Below are positions 22,364 to 34,300 of a stretch of DNA of 64,000 nt, one piece after another; position 1 is the stretch's first letter; the number at the start of each line of letters is the position of its first letter. Below the pieces are notes generated by a model. The model did no database searches. It was not told where the DNA came from and worked only from the letters and a program-made list of their open reading frames with translations. A program made the translations under genes and the position numbers. Source of the DNA: Littorina saxatilis. Taxonomy: Eukaryota; Mollusca; Gastropoda; Littorinimorpha; Littorinidae. The DNA is taken from positions 42,466,441-42,530,440 of the forward strand of contig NC_090253.1 of NCBI RefSeq assembly GCF_037325665.1, in the 5' to 3' direction.

Positions 22364-22596
22364 TTTTAGTCAAGCAGTATGTAAGAAATGTTAAGTCCTT
22401 TGTACTGGAAACTTGCATTCTCCCAGTAAGGTCATATATTGTACTACGTTGCAAGCCCCTGGAGCAATTTTTTGATTAGTGCTTTTGTGAACAAGAAACA
22501 ATTAACAAGTGGCTCTATCCCCCCTTTTCCCCGTCGCGGTATAACCTTGAACGGTTGAAAACGACGTTAAACACCAAATAAAGAAAGAAAGAAAGC
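22364..22596 (+). repeat. AAAG-tailed dispersed repeat, 5'-truncated
   Basis: Contains gtcaagcagtatgtaagaaa, ttgcattctcccagtaaggt, cgtcgcggtataacc and gacgttaaacaccaaataaa, and ends in (GAAA)n. The same element is present in reverse at 62492-62873 (longer, including a ccgcgggttagggggaag head), 30477-30690 and 59129-59182. The simple-repeat tail and 5' truncation indicate LINE-type reverse transcription. Bases 21632-22363 hold nothing else I recognise. Confidence 0.7.
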
Positions 22597-22946
22597 TTGC
22601 TGTTTAAACAAAAAGAACATGCCATCACTTGATATTTAGCCATTACATTTATTTCTGTAATTTTAATCTTATTCTGATTTTTTTTTTAAAAAGTCTGCTA
22701 CAGTGTAAGTGCTTTATGGTGTCATGCAAAAATAATGACTGAATTAAAAAAAAAAAGTAGTAGCGCGCTCTACTGGTTGGTCCTGCTGGATTCAAGTATA
22801 ACATTTCTGACAATAGTATATTAACTTGTGTACCCAAAGTTTGACCAATCTATATGGAGATTCTTTTTTTCCCTCGCCATTTCATTTTGCAAAAGTTACA
22901 AGTTTGCAACATACACGGAGAAAGCATCAAAATAGAATAATATTCG

Positions 22947-23078
22947 TTAATTGGATCTGTGATCCAAACATGGCTTTTGATCAATCGAGATGGAAGTTTA
23001 TTCCACGAGCCCGTGCGAGTGGAATAAACTGCCATCGAGATTGACCAAAAGGCATGTTTGGATCACAGATCCAATTAA
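22947..23078. repeat. Long palindrome P1 (arms ~60 bp)
   Basis: Left arm ttaattggatctgtgatcca... and right arm ...tggatcacagatccaattaa are near-perfect inverses around a short loop at about 23012-23020 (cgagcccgtgcgag). A few mismatches only. Confidence 0.9.
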
Positions 23079-23867
23079 CATAATCTCGACATTCACTGGT
23101 CTTAGGGTTTTTCTTTTCAAAGAAGAAAGAAACTTGCTTGAACACGGACCACTTCTCCGAGCAAAATCAACAAACCTAATCACTCGCATTCCACCTCAAG
23201 GTCTCGGCCAACCAAGACTATGGCATACTCGTAGCAAAGCCGCCGAATGGCACCGTATACCAAGAATAGTGACGTAAGAGAATAGAATGTCGTCTTTTGA
23301 TTTGGAACGTGACGTGTTTCAGAACTTCTTTTGGACAACTCGGATGGTCTTCTCAGTTCTGCGTAGTGGTTGGCACGAGATTCTTTTTCTTCTTCGACAT
23401 AACCATATGTCTCGACATGTATTTCTCTCTCTCTCGACTGTATACAGAGATAAGAACAGCCTCGCTTTCAGTTTCACCTAGATCCTGCCTAAAAACAATG
23501 TTCAGACCTCATGTTCAGACTCTGCGTAATGATTCCAAAAGGACTACTTTTTAGCGGTCAAGTTCAGTCGTCCGCATACTAGAAAGTGAAAAAAAGATTG
23601 CTACAGTATCGGAGGATGAACTGTCAAAGAAGAAAAAGAATCTTCGAGTGGACATTGGATTTCCCTTCTTTGAGCCATGTGACGTCAGAGGCCAACAAAA
23701 CTTCATATTTGGGCGTTTCAAGGTTGACCGAAACTTCAAAGGAACTACAAAACACATGTGTTTAATTGCATGTGTGTGTGCTCGTTCAATCGTCAAAACA
23801 ACAACAAAGTCAGTACCTGAAAGGAATTCGATCAATACATAAATGTTATTTGCGTTTTTGACCAAAA

Positions 23868-23965
23868 TATGACATTTTACACAGATCGAGACAGTCATTG
23901 TTCACCTCGACCGCTATCGCGGTCTCGGAGAACAATGACTGTCTCGATCTGTGTAAAATGTCATA
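23868..23965. repeat. Long palindrome P2 (arms ~42 bp)
   Basis: Left arm tatgacattttacacagatc... and right arm ...gatctgtgtaaaatgtcata are nearly exact inverses; a secondary hairpin gaccgctatcgcggtc caps the centre. The 790 bp between P1 and P2 (23079-23867) contain no recognisable gene but do hold a tgacgtcagagg motif at about 23680, so P1-unit-P2 resembles the hairpin-unit-hairpin layout of 52977-53832. Confidence 0.9.
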
Positions 23966-23969
23966 TGAT

Positions 23970-25050
23970 ATTAACTTAATATCTGTTAAGCTTTCATTTT
24001 CAAAAAGTCTGTACATTTAACACTTAACAAAAAGTGTATGGATTGAAGAGCTGATAACAATTTTTACACTAAAAGAAAAACAACTGCAAGTGTCGCCCAA
24101 TATTCAACGACTTGTAAATATTTAAAAAATGCTATGGGGTGGGGAATTTGTCCCCTCAAAAATGACAAAGTACAGTGTATTTGTGTTACTTTCCAGTAGA
24201 CATTTTACACGCGTTTCATCAAATCAGAATTGTTATTGAGTAACTGCAAGAGGTGTGGGCTCTTTCCTTCCCAGTCTGTGATAGTAACATTGGAAAGTAA
24301 AATTCATCAGGAAAGCGTGGCTGGTTGCGTTGATAAAGATTATGGGTGTTTTTGTTCATTTGTACATCTGTGTATATAAATTATAATAGGTCTGTTTGAG
24401 ATGAAAGGTTGTCTTTTTAAGAGACAAATGTCAGTTTTCCACCTTTGCTGATGAATTATGTTTTTTAATTTACACACCAAAAAAAGAGCAAAGAGTCCCT
24501 GGTAAGTGTCATTATTCAGGAGAATCTCAAATTATAGAAAACATTCATGTGATAGACATTCCTTGCATTTTGTTTTCGAAGACACGGAAGTGAAAATTAC
24601 ATTTAAAAAAAATGCTTCGCGAAGTGTGAGAAATGATAGCCATAACTGCAGAAAGATTGTGTTTGAATGGCACGGAAGTATGGTCTTATGCTGTATGTAT
24701 TTAATCATTTGTCATTCTGCATCACAATGTCCAACTGTCCCTGAAGTATTTTTTTGCAGATTTGACACATTACTTCATGTAATAAATCTGTCATTTTCTG
24801 CAAAGCAGGAGTAGTTGTATTTCTGAATGTGTGTGTGTGTTTGTGCAGGTGTGTTCTGTGTAAAAAGCGAGGGCACAAGCAGAAAGCAGATAACATGAAC
24901 ATTAAAGCTGTTTGTATGGAGGATTGCATGGCAATTTATTCAGTAATAAGTGCACATAATATTTACAAACATGAGTTTCAAATTTAACAGTAAAATCATC
25001 ATGTTCAACTAACCATCTTGCATTAACACAGAACAGTGCTTGCATGCTCG
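23970..25050. other. AT-rich stretch, 3' UTR side of ARL6IP4
   Basis: No repeat or gene recognised in 23970-24800. On the minus strand an AATAAA hexamer at 24940-24935 lies about 415 nt past the ARL6IP4 stop codon and is the best candidate polyadenylation signal for that gene. A pyrimidine microsatellite (tctg/tctc) occupies 25056-25120 and would be in the 3' UTR. Confidence 0.35.
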
Positions 25051-25354
25051 CTCGTGCTTTCTCTCTGTCTCTGTCTGTCTGTCTGTCTGTCTCTGTCTGT
25101 CTGTCTCTGTCTCTCTCTTACACACAAACACCTGGACTCTCTCTTTTGCACATACACACAAACGCAGACTCTACCCACACACTCACAGTGGTGCTGTGCA
25201 ACTCATGGATTCAGATTTCCATGTAGAACATTCTATCTGTAGACATAATGCAATCGAATGCAACAACCCACTCAAACACCAGCGACATAGCATGATGAAC
25301 ACACACACACTCGTTCACACACACATTTAAAACAGTTGCATAGAAACATGAACC

Positions 25355-28300
25355 TCAAAGCAGACCCAGTTTTGAAGCAAAGAATTTTCCATCACCCTGA
25401 GTTGCAATCTGAAACAAGAAAGAAAACAAATTATTGAAATAGGAACGTTCAATTTTGTATAGCAGTATATATCCACATACACACAATTATTACAGTAAAG
25501 CACACAGAAAAAAAACACCGTATTGCCACCCTTAATTTTTGTCCAAGACCATCTGTGCTGAGCTAAATTATCAGGCATGGCTACATATATTATTTTGTTT
25601 AAGTAAAATAAAGCGAGCTATGTTACCTTCAACTCAAAAGTACATCTGTCCACAGTTGGACAAATAAAATATTGTAGCACCAGAACTTTCTAAATAAAAA
25701 TTCAAAAGATATAATAAGCACTTCTTAACATTGCACATAGTACAGTGGAACCCCTTTTTTACGACCAACAAATCTAAGAAAATCTGGTCTTAAAAAGGAG
25801 CGAATTTTAAAATGGAGGTAAAGTTAGGCAAAAAAAAAAAAAAGTCTGTTTACGGTATCCCGACCGACCCTATTTTTTCGCGTGACCCTAGACTTTTTTT
25901 TTGGCATTTGGGGAAAAAAAACTAATAACTTTTTTTTTAAATAAAAAGGCTTTGTTTTTGGGCAAAATAACTTAAAAATGTTTTTTTGGAAAAATAAAAA
26001 AAATGAAAAACATCCCGACCTACCGACCCTATTTTTTTTGCCTATGTTACCGCAAACAGACTTTTTTTTGTGTGTGTGGCCTTATAGAGGTTATGAACAG
26101 AAAATCTAAAAAAATAAGGAACTCCAGTTGAACATCAACGAGCACAATCACTGATATCACAACCATTATTTCTTCTTCAAAATACTTCGCTCCCATCTGT
26201 TTTCGTTTCTTATCGTCCTTTTCTATGCTTTTTGCACTCAAGATATTCATTGAAAAAGAAGTAGAAAAGGAAAAAGGGAAATGCAAAGTGTGGGGAAACG
26301 AGGGAAACAAAACAAAACAAAGAAAGAAGAAGAAACATAAAAGCAGCATACCTTGTTAATTTCTTTGTGTCTAGTTTTGCTCACAATCTCCTCCATGACT
26401 TCTCCATCTCCCTTAATCAACCTGCAATGATAAATAAGTATTTTTGATAACTCACTCTAGTCTAAACGATCAGCTTACGCTTTCATAGTCAGTACAGCGT
26501 GGTTATTAACAAACATGTTGAACCTTCACTGGATCACGCTTTGGACTACACAGTCCAGATGATGTGGGCCGTATACGACCGATACTTTAGAAGAAGGATT
26601 CAACCTTAAAAGTATGGGTTGTACACGACCCATGCCATCTGAATAGGGATAAATATTGTAAAATCCTTCTCTAATTCCATATCGGTCACTCACGACCCAC
26701 ATAATCCGGACTGTCCAGTTCAAATCACCTGGTTCTACCCGAGTCCTCATCGTACACGTGTCTCATGACGCTCTGCTGTTTTTCCCACTCTTCTTTTGTC
26801 ATTGGCTTCAAAATGCGAGGAGCTGGGCCAACAACTGGGCCTGAAACTGAGAAGAGAAACACCATATAGATGGAAACTATGTACAGTGGAACCCCCCTAT
26901 TAAGACCCCCCCTTTTTAAGACCTTGGTTTTTCAAATTTTCTGTTCATAACATCTGTAAATATACCCCCATCTTCTTTTTCTTCTTCTTCTTCTTCTGCG
27001 TTCGTGGGCTGAAACTCCCACGTACACTCGTGTTTTTTGAACGAGTGGAATTTTACGTGTATGACCGTTTTTTACCCCGCCATTTAGGCAGCCATACGCC
27101 GTTTTCGGAGGAAGCATGCTGGGTATTTTCGCGTTTCTATAACCCACCGAACTCTGACATGGATCACAGGATCTTTTTCGTGCGCACTTGGTCTTGTGCT
27201 TTGCGTGTACACACGGGGGGGTGTTCAGACACCGAGGAGAGTCTGCACACAAAGTTGACTCTGAGAAATAAATCTCTCGCCGAACGTGGGGATGAACTCA
27301 CGCTGACAGCGGCCAACTGGATACAAATCCAGCGCGCTACCGACTGAGCTACATCCCCGCCCTATACCCCCATCTTAAGACTCCCTCCTTTTTAAGACAT
27401 CATTTTCTCAGATTTCTGGAGGTCTTAAAAGGGGGTTCCACTGCACCTGCGACGAAAAGACACCCTTGGGACCAGTTAAAAGTGTTCCTACATTGCAGGT
27501 GGCCTGTCATGACAGGTATTTTTTGGTCATGATAATAGACAAAATGACTAGGTGTCCTTTCATGGGAGGTGTCTACTTATCAGAGGGGCCTCACATAGCA
27601 GGTACCATTGTATGTCCTTCCATTCTTAACAAAAATGTTATTTGACCCTGTGATATATGATGTCAGAAAATTAAGTGCTGGAAGAAAAGCAAACTACATG
27701 TACCATCAACAAGTTTGAGAGGCCTGGAAAAGAAGACAATCGTGTGATCAATATGAAAAAATGTCAACAAAAATGTATGTTCTTGAATTCACTGAACATG
27801 TATTCATCATGGACATTTCTAATAACAGTCGCAGTGTGGTGTTTCCGTCTTCGGTCACTGGCACATATTTTGTTTTATCTGACATAATGTTGTTTTTATT
27901 TCAATCTAACCCCTGGACGGTCGATTGTGCGATAATTTTCACGTGTAGGAGGTCTTAGCCAGAATAATGGGACCTATACATATTTTTTAAATGTAGGTGT
28001 AACAGACCTATTTACCTCTGAGTCTGGGAACAACACTTAAGTAACTACTTCTTCTTCTTCTTCTTCGTTCATGGGCTTAGACTCCCACGTTCACTCATGT
28101 TTTAAGCACGAGTGGATTTTTACGTGTATGACAGTTTTTACCCCGCCATTCAGGCAGCATACGCCGATTTCGGGGGAGGCATGCTGGGTATTTTCGTGTT
28201 TTTATAACCCACCAAACTCTGACATGGATTACAGGATCTTTTCCGTGCGCACTTGGTCTTGTGCTTGCGTGTACACACAAAGGGGGATAAGTCACTAGCA

Positions 28301-31300
28301 GGTCTGCACATAAGTTGACCTGGGAGGTCGGAAAAATCTCCACTCTTAACCCACCAGACGGCAGCGACCGGGATTCGAACTCACGACCTCCAGATTAGGA
28401 GGCCGACGTCTTACCACCACGCCACTGCGCCCGTCAGTAACTACTGTCAAACCTGTCTCTAACTACTACCAAAGGGAACAGCTTAAAGTGGTCCTTATAA
28501 ACAGGTGGTTGTTATGGAAAGGGTGAATTAGTCAAACCTGCCCTGGTGACCACCTCTTGATAGCAACCATCTGCACACTTCTTCTTCTTCTTCTTCTGCG
28601 TTCGTGGGCTGAAACTCCCACGTACACTCGTGTTTTTTGTACGAGTGGAATTTTACGTGTATGACCATTTTTTACCCCGCCATTTAGGCAGCCATACGCC
28701 GTTTTCGGAGGAAGCATGCTGGGTATTTTCGTGTTTCTATAACCCACCGAACTCTGACATGGATTACAGGATCTTCTTCGTGCGCACTTGGTCTTGTGCT
28801 TTGCATGTACACACGGGGGTGTTCGGACACCGAGGAGAGTCTGCACACAAAGTTGACTCTGAGAAATAAATCTCTCGCCGAACGTGGGGACGAACTCACG
28901 CTGACAGCGGCCAACTGGATACAAATCCAGCGCGCTACCGACTGAGCTACATCCCCGCCCGATCTGCACACAATACCCACCCTTACACACCCCCAAGATT
29001 GTTTTCTCTATATAAGGCCTAAAAAAAAAGGTGTGGTTACGGTAACCCGACCTACCCTATTTTTAGGGGCCGACCCTATAACCTTTTATTACATTTGTCA
29101 AAAAACAAAAAAAATTAAAACAAGAATTCCTCTGATCTTCTAAATTTTTTTTTGGTTTAAAAGGTAAGTTCAAAATTGTTCAAAAGAATATCCATAGTCG
29201 CACACTTATTTCCCTGTCAAGTAGGTTTAATTTGTATACATTAGAAAAAAAAGTTAAAAAAAAAAGTGATTGCCTACCTTCCTACCCTATTTGTTTTGGC
29301 TATGTTACCTTAACCACACCTATTTTTGTGTGTGGCCTAATCAACCTTTTTATAGTGCAACCACCCGTCCATAAAGACCTCTTTTTGTTGGATCCCCTGG
29401 GTGGTAGTTACAGACAGGTTTGACTGTAAATAGGATAGAACCTCGCTGGGTTTTCTTTGGGGTGGTCACGATGGGCTGGTGTGGTGGTTGCTGTCAAGAG
29501 GTGGCGCTACTCTCAAATCCGACAAAATCCGGCAGTGACTAAAACTGCGCACTACCAATTTTAAGTGGACGCTACTGAGATTCATAGCTGTTATATAATT
29601 TATCTGTATGTTTCTAGTCATTCCATCGTCGGTTCTTACATTATACCAAATGGAAAATGAACTATATAGACTATAAAAATAAAATATGTAAGTGTTATGG
29701 ATCACCAGGTAGCGTCTACTTCAAAGTGGTAGCGCGCTCTTTAGTCAATGGCGGAAATCGTCGGATTTGAGAGTAGTGCATTAGCTCTCCTTAAACTCGT
29801 CATAACTTCCGTATTTTTCATCATTGAAGTTTGAAATTTTGTATTATGTGAGAATGGACGATGAACTAACTAGAAATATAAAAATAAAGTATATAAGTGC
29901 TATGGTTCAAGGTAGCGTGTGCTGGCGCGTGCTAGCGCGTGCTGGCGCGTAGTTTAGTCGGGCCGCGAAAATCCTGTGTGTCGTCAAGGATAATGACTCG
30001 GTGTTATCTAGATGGTGAGAAGGATAGCGAAGCGAAAGTACGCAAAGAGAGGAGCCTGTACGAAGACCTCAACGATCGTGGTCAAGTTTAGCTATGCAAG
30101 GCGACGAATCATTCATATGAGCGGAAAGATGATTCGGGAGAAAAGTCGTTATGCTTTCTATCGAGTTAGGACATTCGGATTTTACTGGTTGCGCCACAAT
30201 GTCAAATGTGCTTCACTCAGCGGGGAGCGAGCATTACGCCATGAGTAAATTTTCTTTGAAATCAAGTTGTTCTGCTGTAATGTGTTTGGGTGTGTGTGTG
30301 TTGATATGACAGTAAACTGCAACTGTGTGTTTGTGTGTAAACATGACAGTACATACACTGCAACCAAGTTCATGACCGACCGGCCAAAAACTCAAACCCC
30401 CCTTTTAAGACCCCCCCTTTTTACGACCTAATTTTCAAGGTTTTTCCAAGGTCGTAAACAGGGGGTTCTACTGTAGTACAATATATGACCTTACTGGGAG
30501 AATGCAAGTTTCCAGTACAAAGGACTTAACATTTCTTACATACTGCTTGACTAAAATCTTTACAAACATTGACTATATTCTATACAAGAAACACTTAACA
30601 AGGGTAAAAGGAGAAACAGAATCTGTTAGTCGCCTCTTACGACATGCTGGGGAGCATCGGGTAAATTCTTCCCCCTAACCCGCGGGGGGATTTTGACGTT
30701 GTGACAATACATGTACTGTGTGTATATCATAGTGTATCAATGCATTCAAGTCTTTTTTTCTTTCTTTTTTACTTCAATGGATACCTCTTTTTCTATTATG
30801 TCGCGAGTTTTCGTGTAATTTTCTTTGGATTGTAAAATCATGCACGCTTTGCACTTCATCGCCCCCGACTCGGTCCTTTCAAGCCACAGAAACTCATTCA
30901 TCCATTTTTGCTGGAACACCTTGTCTTTCCCTGACTCACTGCTGCTCTTGCTGCAACCCATCTACTATATAATACTGGTAGGTTTTTCGGTGGTTTTTCG
31001 ATTCCTGTGACCAAACCGCGCGGATTTGTGCCTTCTCCTTCGGTTGCTATGCCAACGTGACCCAGGAAATCGATTCCGCTAGGTCCCGACTTCCAATTTT
31101 GTCCACGAACAAAGTTTGAAGAGGTTTGTCTCGCAAATTTGAGCAGACAACAGTGAACTTTGACCTGAACTTTGACATCGCGGCGAAAGAGATCTGTGAT
31201 TGGTTCTTCTTCAACTTTCGGTTCGACTAAACACGCGACCGCACCTCAGACGAACCTAGCTGTGTGTTTTATTTCTCTACCCCAGACGAACCTAAAATAA

Positions 31301-34300
31301 TAAGAAGATAGATAGATCTGTTTATCTGTTAATGGAACTCCAAAATATTCCATAGATTTGTTTACTTAATTTTTAAAAGATAAGTTCGAAACATTATCAC
31401 CTGATAAGTCGCCGTATAACCTTATAGGTTCCAGCGACTAAATATTTTCCCCCGGTGCAACCATAGACATGTACGTCATCATGATCTCCCTTTAATTTGA
31501 CCGTTATTTTGGCTGTCTTAGTGAAATGGTAAGATATATCTCTATGTTTTTTACATGTAAGTGTTCGGAAAAAATACAGTTATAGCAGTTATGTACAAAA
31601 ATAAGCAGCATATGCTCTTTTCGCCAAAGTAAAGTCCTTTTTTCTTCTGGTTTCTTATATGTGTCACAGCACACCGCAAGCTTTTAGGCGAATAGCAAGT
31701 GAGTGGTATATATATATCATCAATTTTATAGTAGGTAACGGTGTAAATTACTTGCCATGTTCATGTCCATTATACGTTTTCCATATTCCATATGTGTCAT
31801 TTAATTGTGTGTTGCTTGATGCCATGTATGTATGTGTGTACATGACTTTAAATAAGCATGGATGTGTGCACTCGATTGTGTGTGTGAACCATGTATATAT
31901 TTTCTGTTGTTCATGTCCATTATACGTTTTCCATATTCCATATGTGTCATTTGTGTGTTGCTTGATGCCATGTATGTGTGTGTACATGACTTTAAATAAG
32001 CATGGATGGATGTGTGCACTCGATTGTGTGTGTGAACCATGTATATATTTTCTGTTGTCAATTACATATGTTATACTATGCGTTTGAATCATTAAGTATT
32101 TTAGACGTCATACTTTTTTTCGTATCTTCACGATGGCTTTTTACCCGTTTAAATTTTAATGCTTCCAACTTTCAAAGCGCTGCACGGCTGGGAAGAGATG
32201 CGCACTTTTATCACTGTTGTTCATGTAGACGTAATCATGGATTCATGCAAACGTCATACCTGCTGTATTTTATTTTGTTTGTTTGTATAGTCGCGTGCGG
32301 TCGCGCAGTCTTTTTGGTCAGTTCCGCCGTTACCTCCCATTGATGCGAAAACATATATGACTGTTTTTTGTTATTTTTCTCTCTGTTAATTCACAAGTGG
32401 CTATGTAACATGTGTTACAGAATTGCACCGGTGTAAGGGTTAACATTTTATTTTTCACCAAGAGAATATAATTCATTATATGCGGGATAATGTGCGGGGG
32501 GGGGGGGGGGGGGGAGGGGTGCAAACAACATTTTCACAAGCACATAACCAACAAAATGACATCGCATGCGCAGCACACAAAGTGCGTAGCACGGGTACCA
32601 CTAGTTTATAATGATACTGACTCACTGCTGCTCTGGCTGCAACCGCCAAATGACAATTTTGTCTGTTTGGGGTCGGGTTTTTGTTCTTTGGTTTTGCGAG
32701 GCATTTTTTTGAGCAGGCGACAGCACCGGATAGGCTAAAGCGAACAGTGCCATCGAGATGATCAGTTTAAAGATATCACGCAGTTTGAGGACAAGGGAGG
32801 CAACCTCTGCTTCACGGCGTGTCAGTGTCGACAGAGGAGTGGCACGAACACGGCGTGTACTTTAGTGGTCTCAGTAGAGCAGGCGGCCTGCGTGCTGTTG
32901 CTTGTAAACTAGCAAAGGCTATACCCTTTCAGCGTTTGACTCGTACGTTTTTTTACCTCTTTGGAAGAAAACAGTTACGTATTTATACCTCTTCAGAGAG
33001 CATCTCGTACGTGATTTGGAGGGTGAAAGGGTATTATACCCTTAATTCTACGTGTTGTGGAACCCTGACATGTATATATAAATACTAGATGATTACCGGC
33101 TTCGCCGGGTACCGGCTTCGCCGGAAAGAAGTAGAGCCGAATACCAGGCTGTGCCTGGGACCCGGCTTCGCCGGGTGTACGCCGGCTTTGCCAGCGCAAG
33201 AAGGAAGGGAGATCTAAAAATAGTAACGTGCAGTGACCTTCTTAAAATAGTAACGTAGTAACGGGAATATGGATTGACGCCACACGAAGGAAGGGAGATC
33301 TAAAAATAGTAACGTGCAGTGACCTTCTAAAGATAGTAACGTAGTAACGGGAATATGGATTGACGCCACACGAAGGAAGGGAGATAAACGCGCAAAACAA
33401 AACACTGGAGAAGATAAGGAAGAGTTACTGGGAATGGATATAGTGGATCTACAGAAAAACCAAAATCGGTTCAGCGCTGAGAGCACGTGTTGAAATATCT
33501 CATCGATGAGGTTGTGTCCGGGGTGTAGCTGAATACGGTCTCCAAATTTGAAAAAGATCGACCGAGAACTTTGGCCGTGCATCGCGAACAGACACACAGA
33601 CACTAGTCGTATACATAGATACAAGAGCAATCATTGTGTATCTGAAAATTTAATTGAATAACACACACATACACACACACACAAACAGTGACATACACAC
33701 ACACCAATACACACACTAAAACACACACAGTTACCTGCAGGTTTCTTCGGTATCTCAGCTATCACAGGTTTAGTAGTTGTTATCTCCCCTGGTCCTACAG
33801 GAGTTGTCTGCCCTAGAACTGGTCCATCAGTCTTCTTCTTTTCCTTTACTTTCTCCTTCTTCCTCTTTTTCTTCTTCTCTTTCTTTTGTTTCTTCTTCTT
33901 TTTCTTTTCTTTCATTTTTTTCTTGGGTTTGTAGGACGATGGAGATGATGAAGAAGAGGCCGAAGAAGAGGGTGATCTCCTCCTGATATAATCATTCATA
34001 CAGTAATTGTTAGTTGGCTTAAACAGGGACGAAGTTAAGTGGGAATCTATTTTGCTGAAACAGTTCTATACGCACACTACTCTTTCATGAATCTTGCATA
34101 CAATCCTTTGTATAACATCTACATTTTTCCATTCTCTGTATGTTCTGTATGAATCTATGATCACTTAATTATTACTTTTTAAATCATCCTGTTCATAAAA
34201 CCTTCCTCTTCTATATGCCATTTATCCCATGCCCTTTTGAGTACAATCTGCAAACGTTTGAAAAAATAGTCCCCTTCTAAAACAAATAAATGCTAATATT

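Larger units (their letters stand above)
28444..29428. mobile_element. CAGTCAAACCTG-type MITE(s) with SINE and Harbinger-like MITE nested inside
   Basis: Left pieces 28444-28530 and 28531-28578 start gtcaaacctg; the right end is gacaggtttgactg at about 29415-29428. The SINE (28579-28961) and a Harbinger-like MITE (29016-29337) interrupt it. A further half-element may follow at 29435-29505. Confidence 0.6.
30963..32616. other. 1.65-kb segment flanked by a 28-bp direct repeat
   Basis: The sequence ctgactcactgctgctcttg plus ctgcaacc ends at 30962 and recurs, with one mismatch, from 32617. On the minus strand a second short frame at 32706-32609 ([20 protein letters not shown]) ends in the same CSQSSSES that begins the 30961 frame. 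The segment therefore either interrupts one zinc-finger 5' end or separates two diverged duplicates. No LINE, SINE or transposase is recognisable within it. Confidence 0.5.

Noticed and set aside
23287-23898. Gene between palindromes P1 and P2
   Set aside because: Open frames are short, overlap on both strands and show no recognisable domain or splice pattern.
31659-32087. 142-residue frame with an internal repeat
   Set aside because: Repeat reflects a two-copy DNA duplication; no domain seen.
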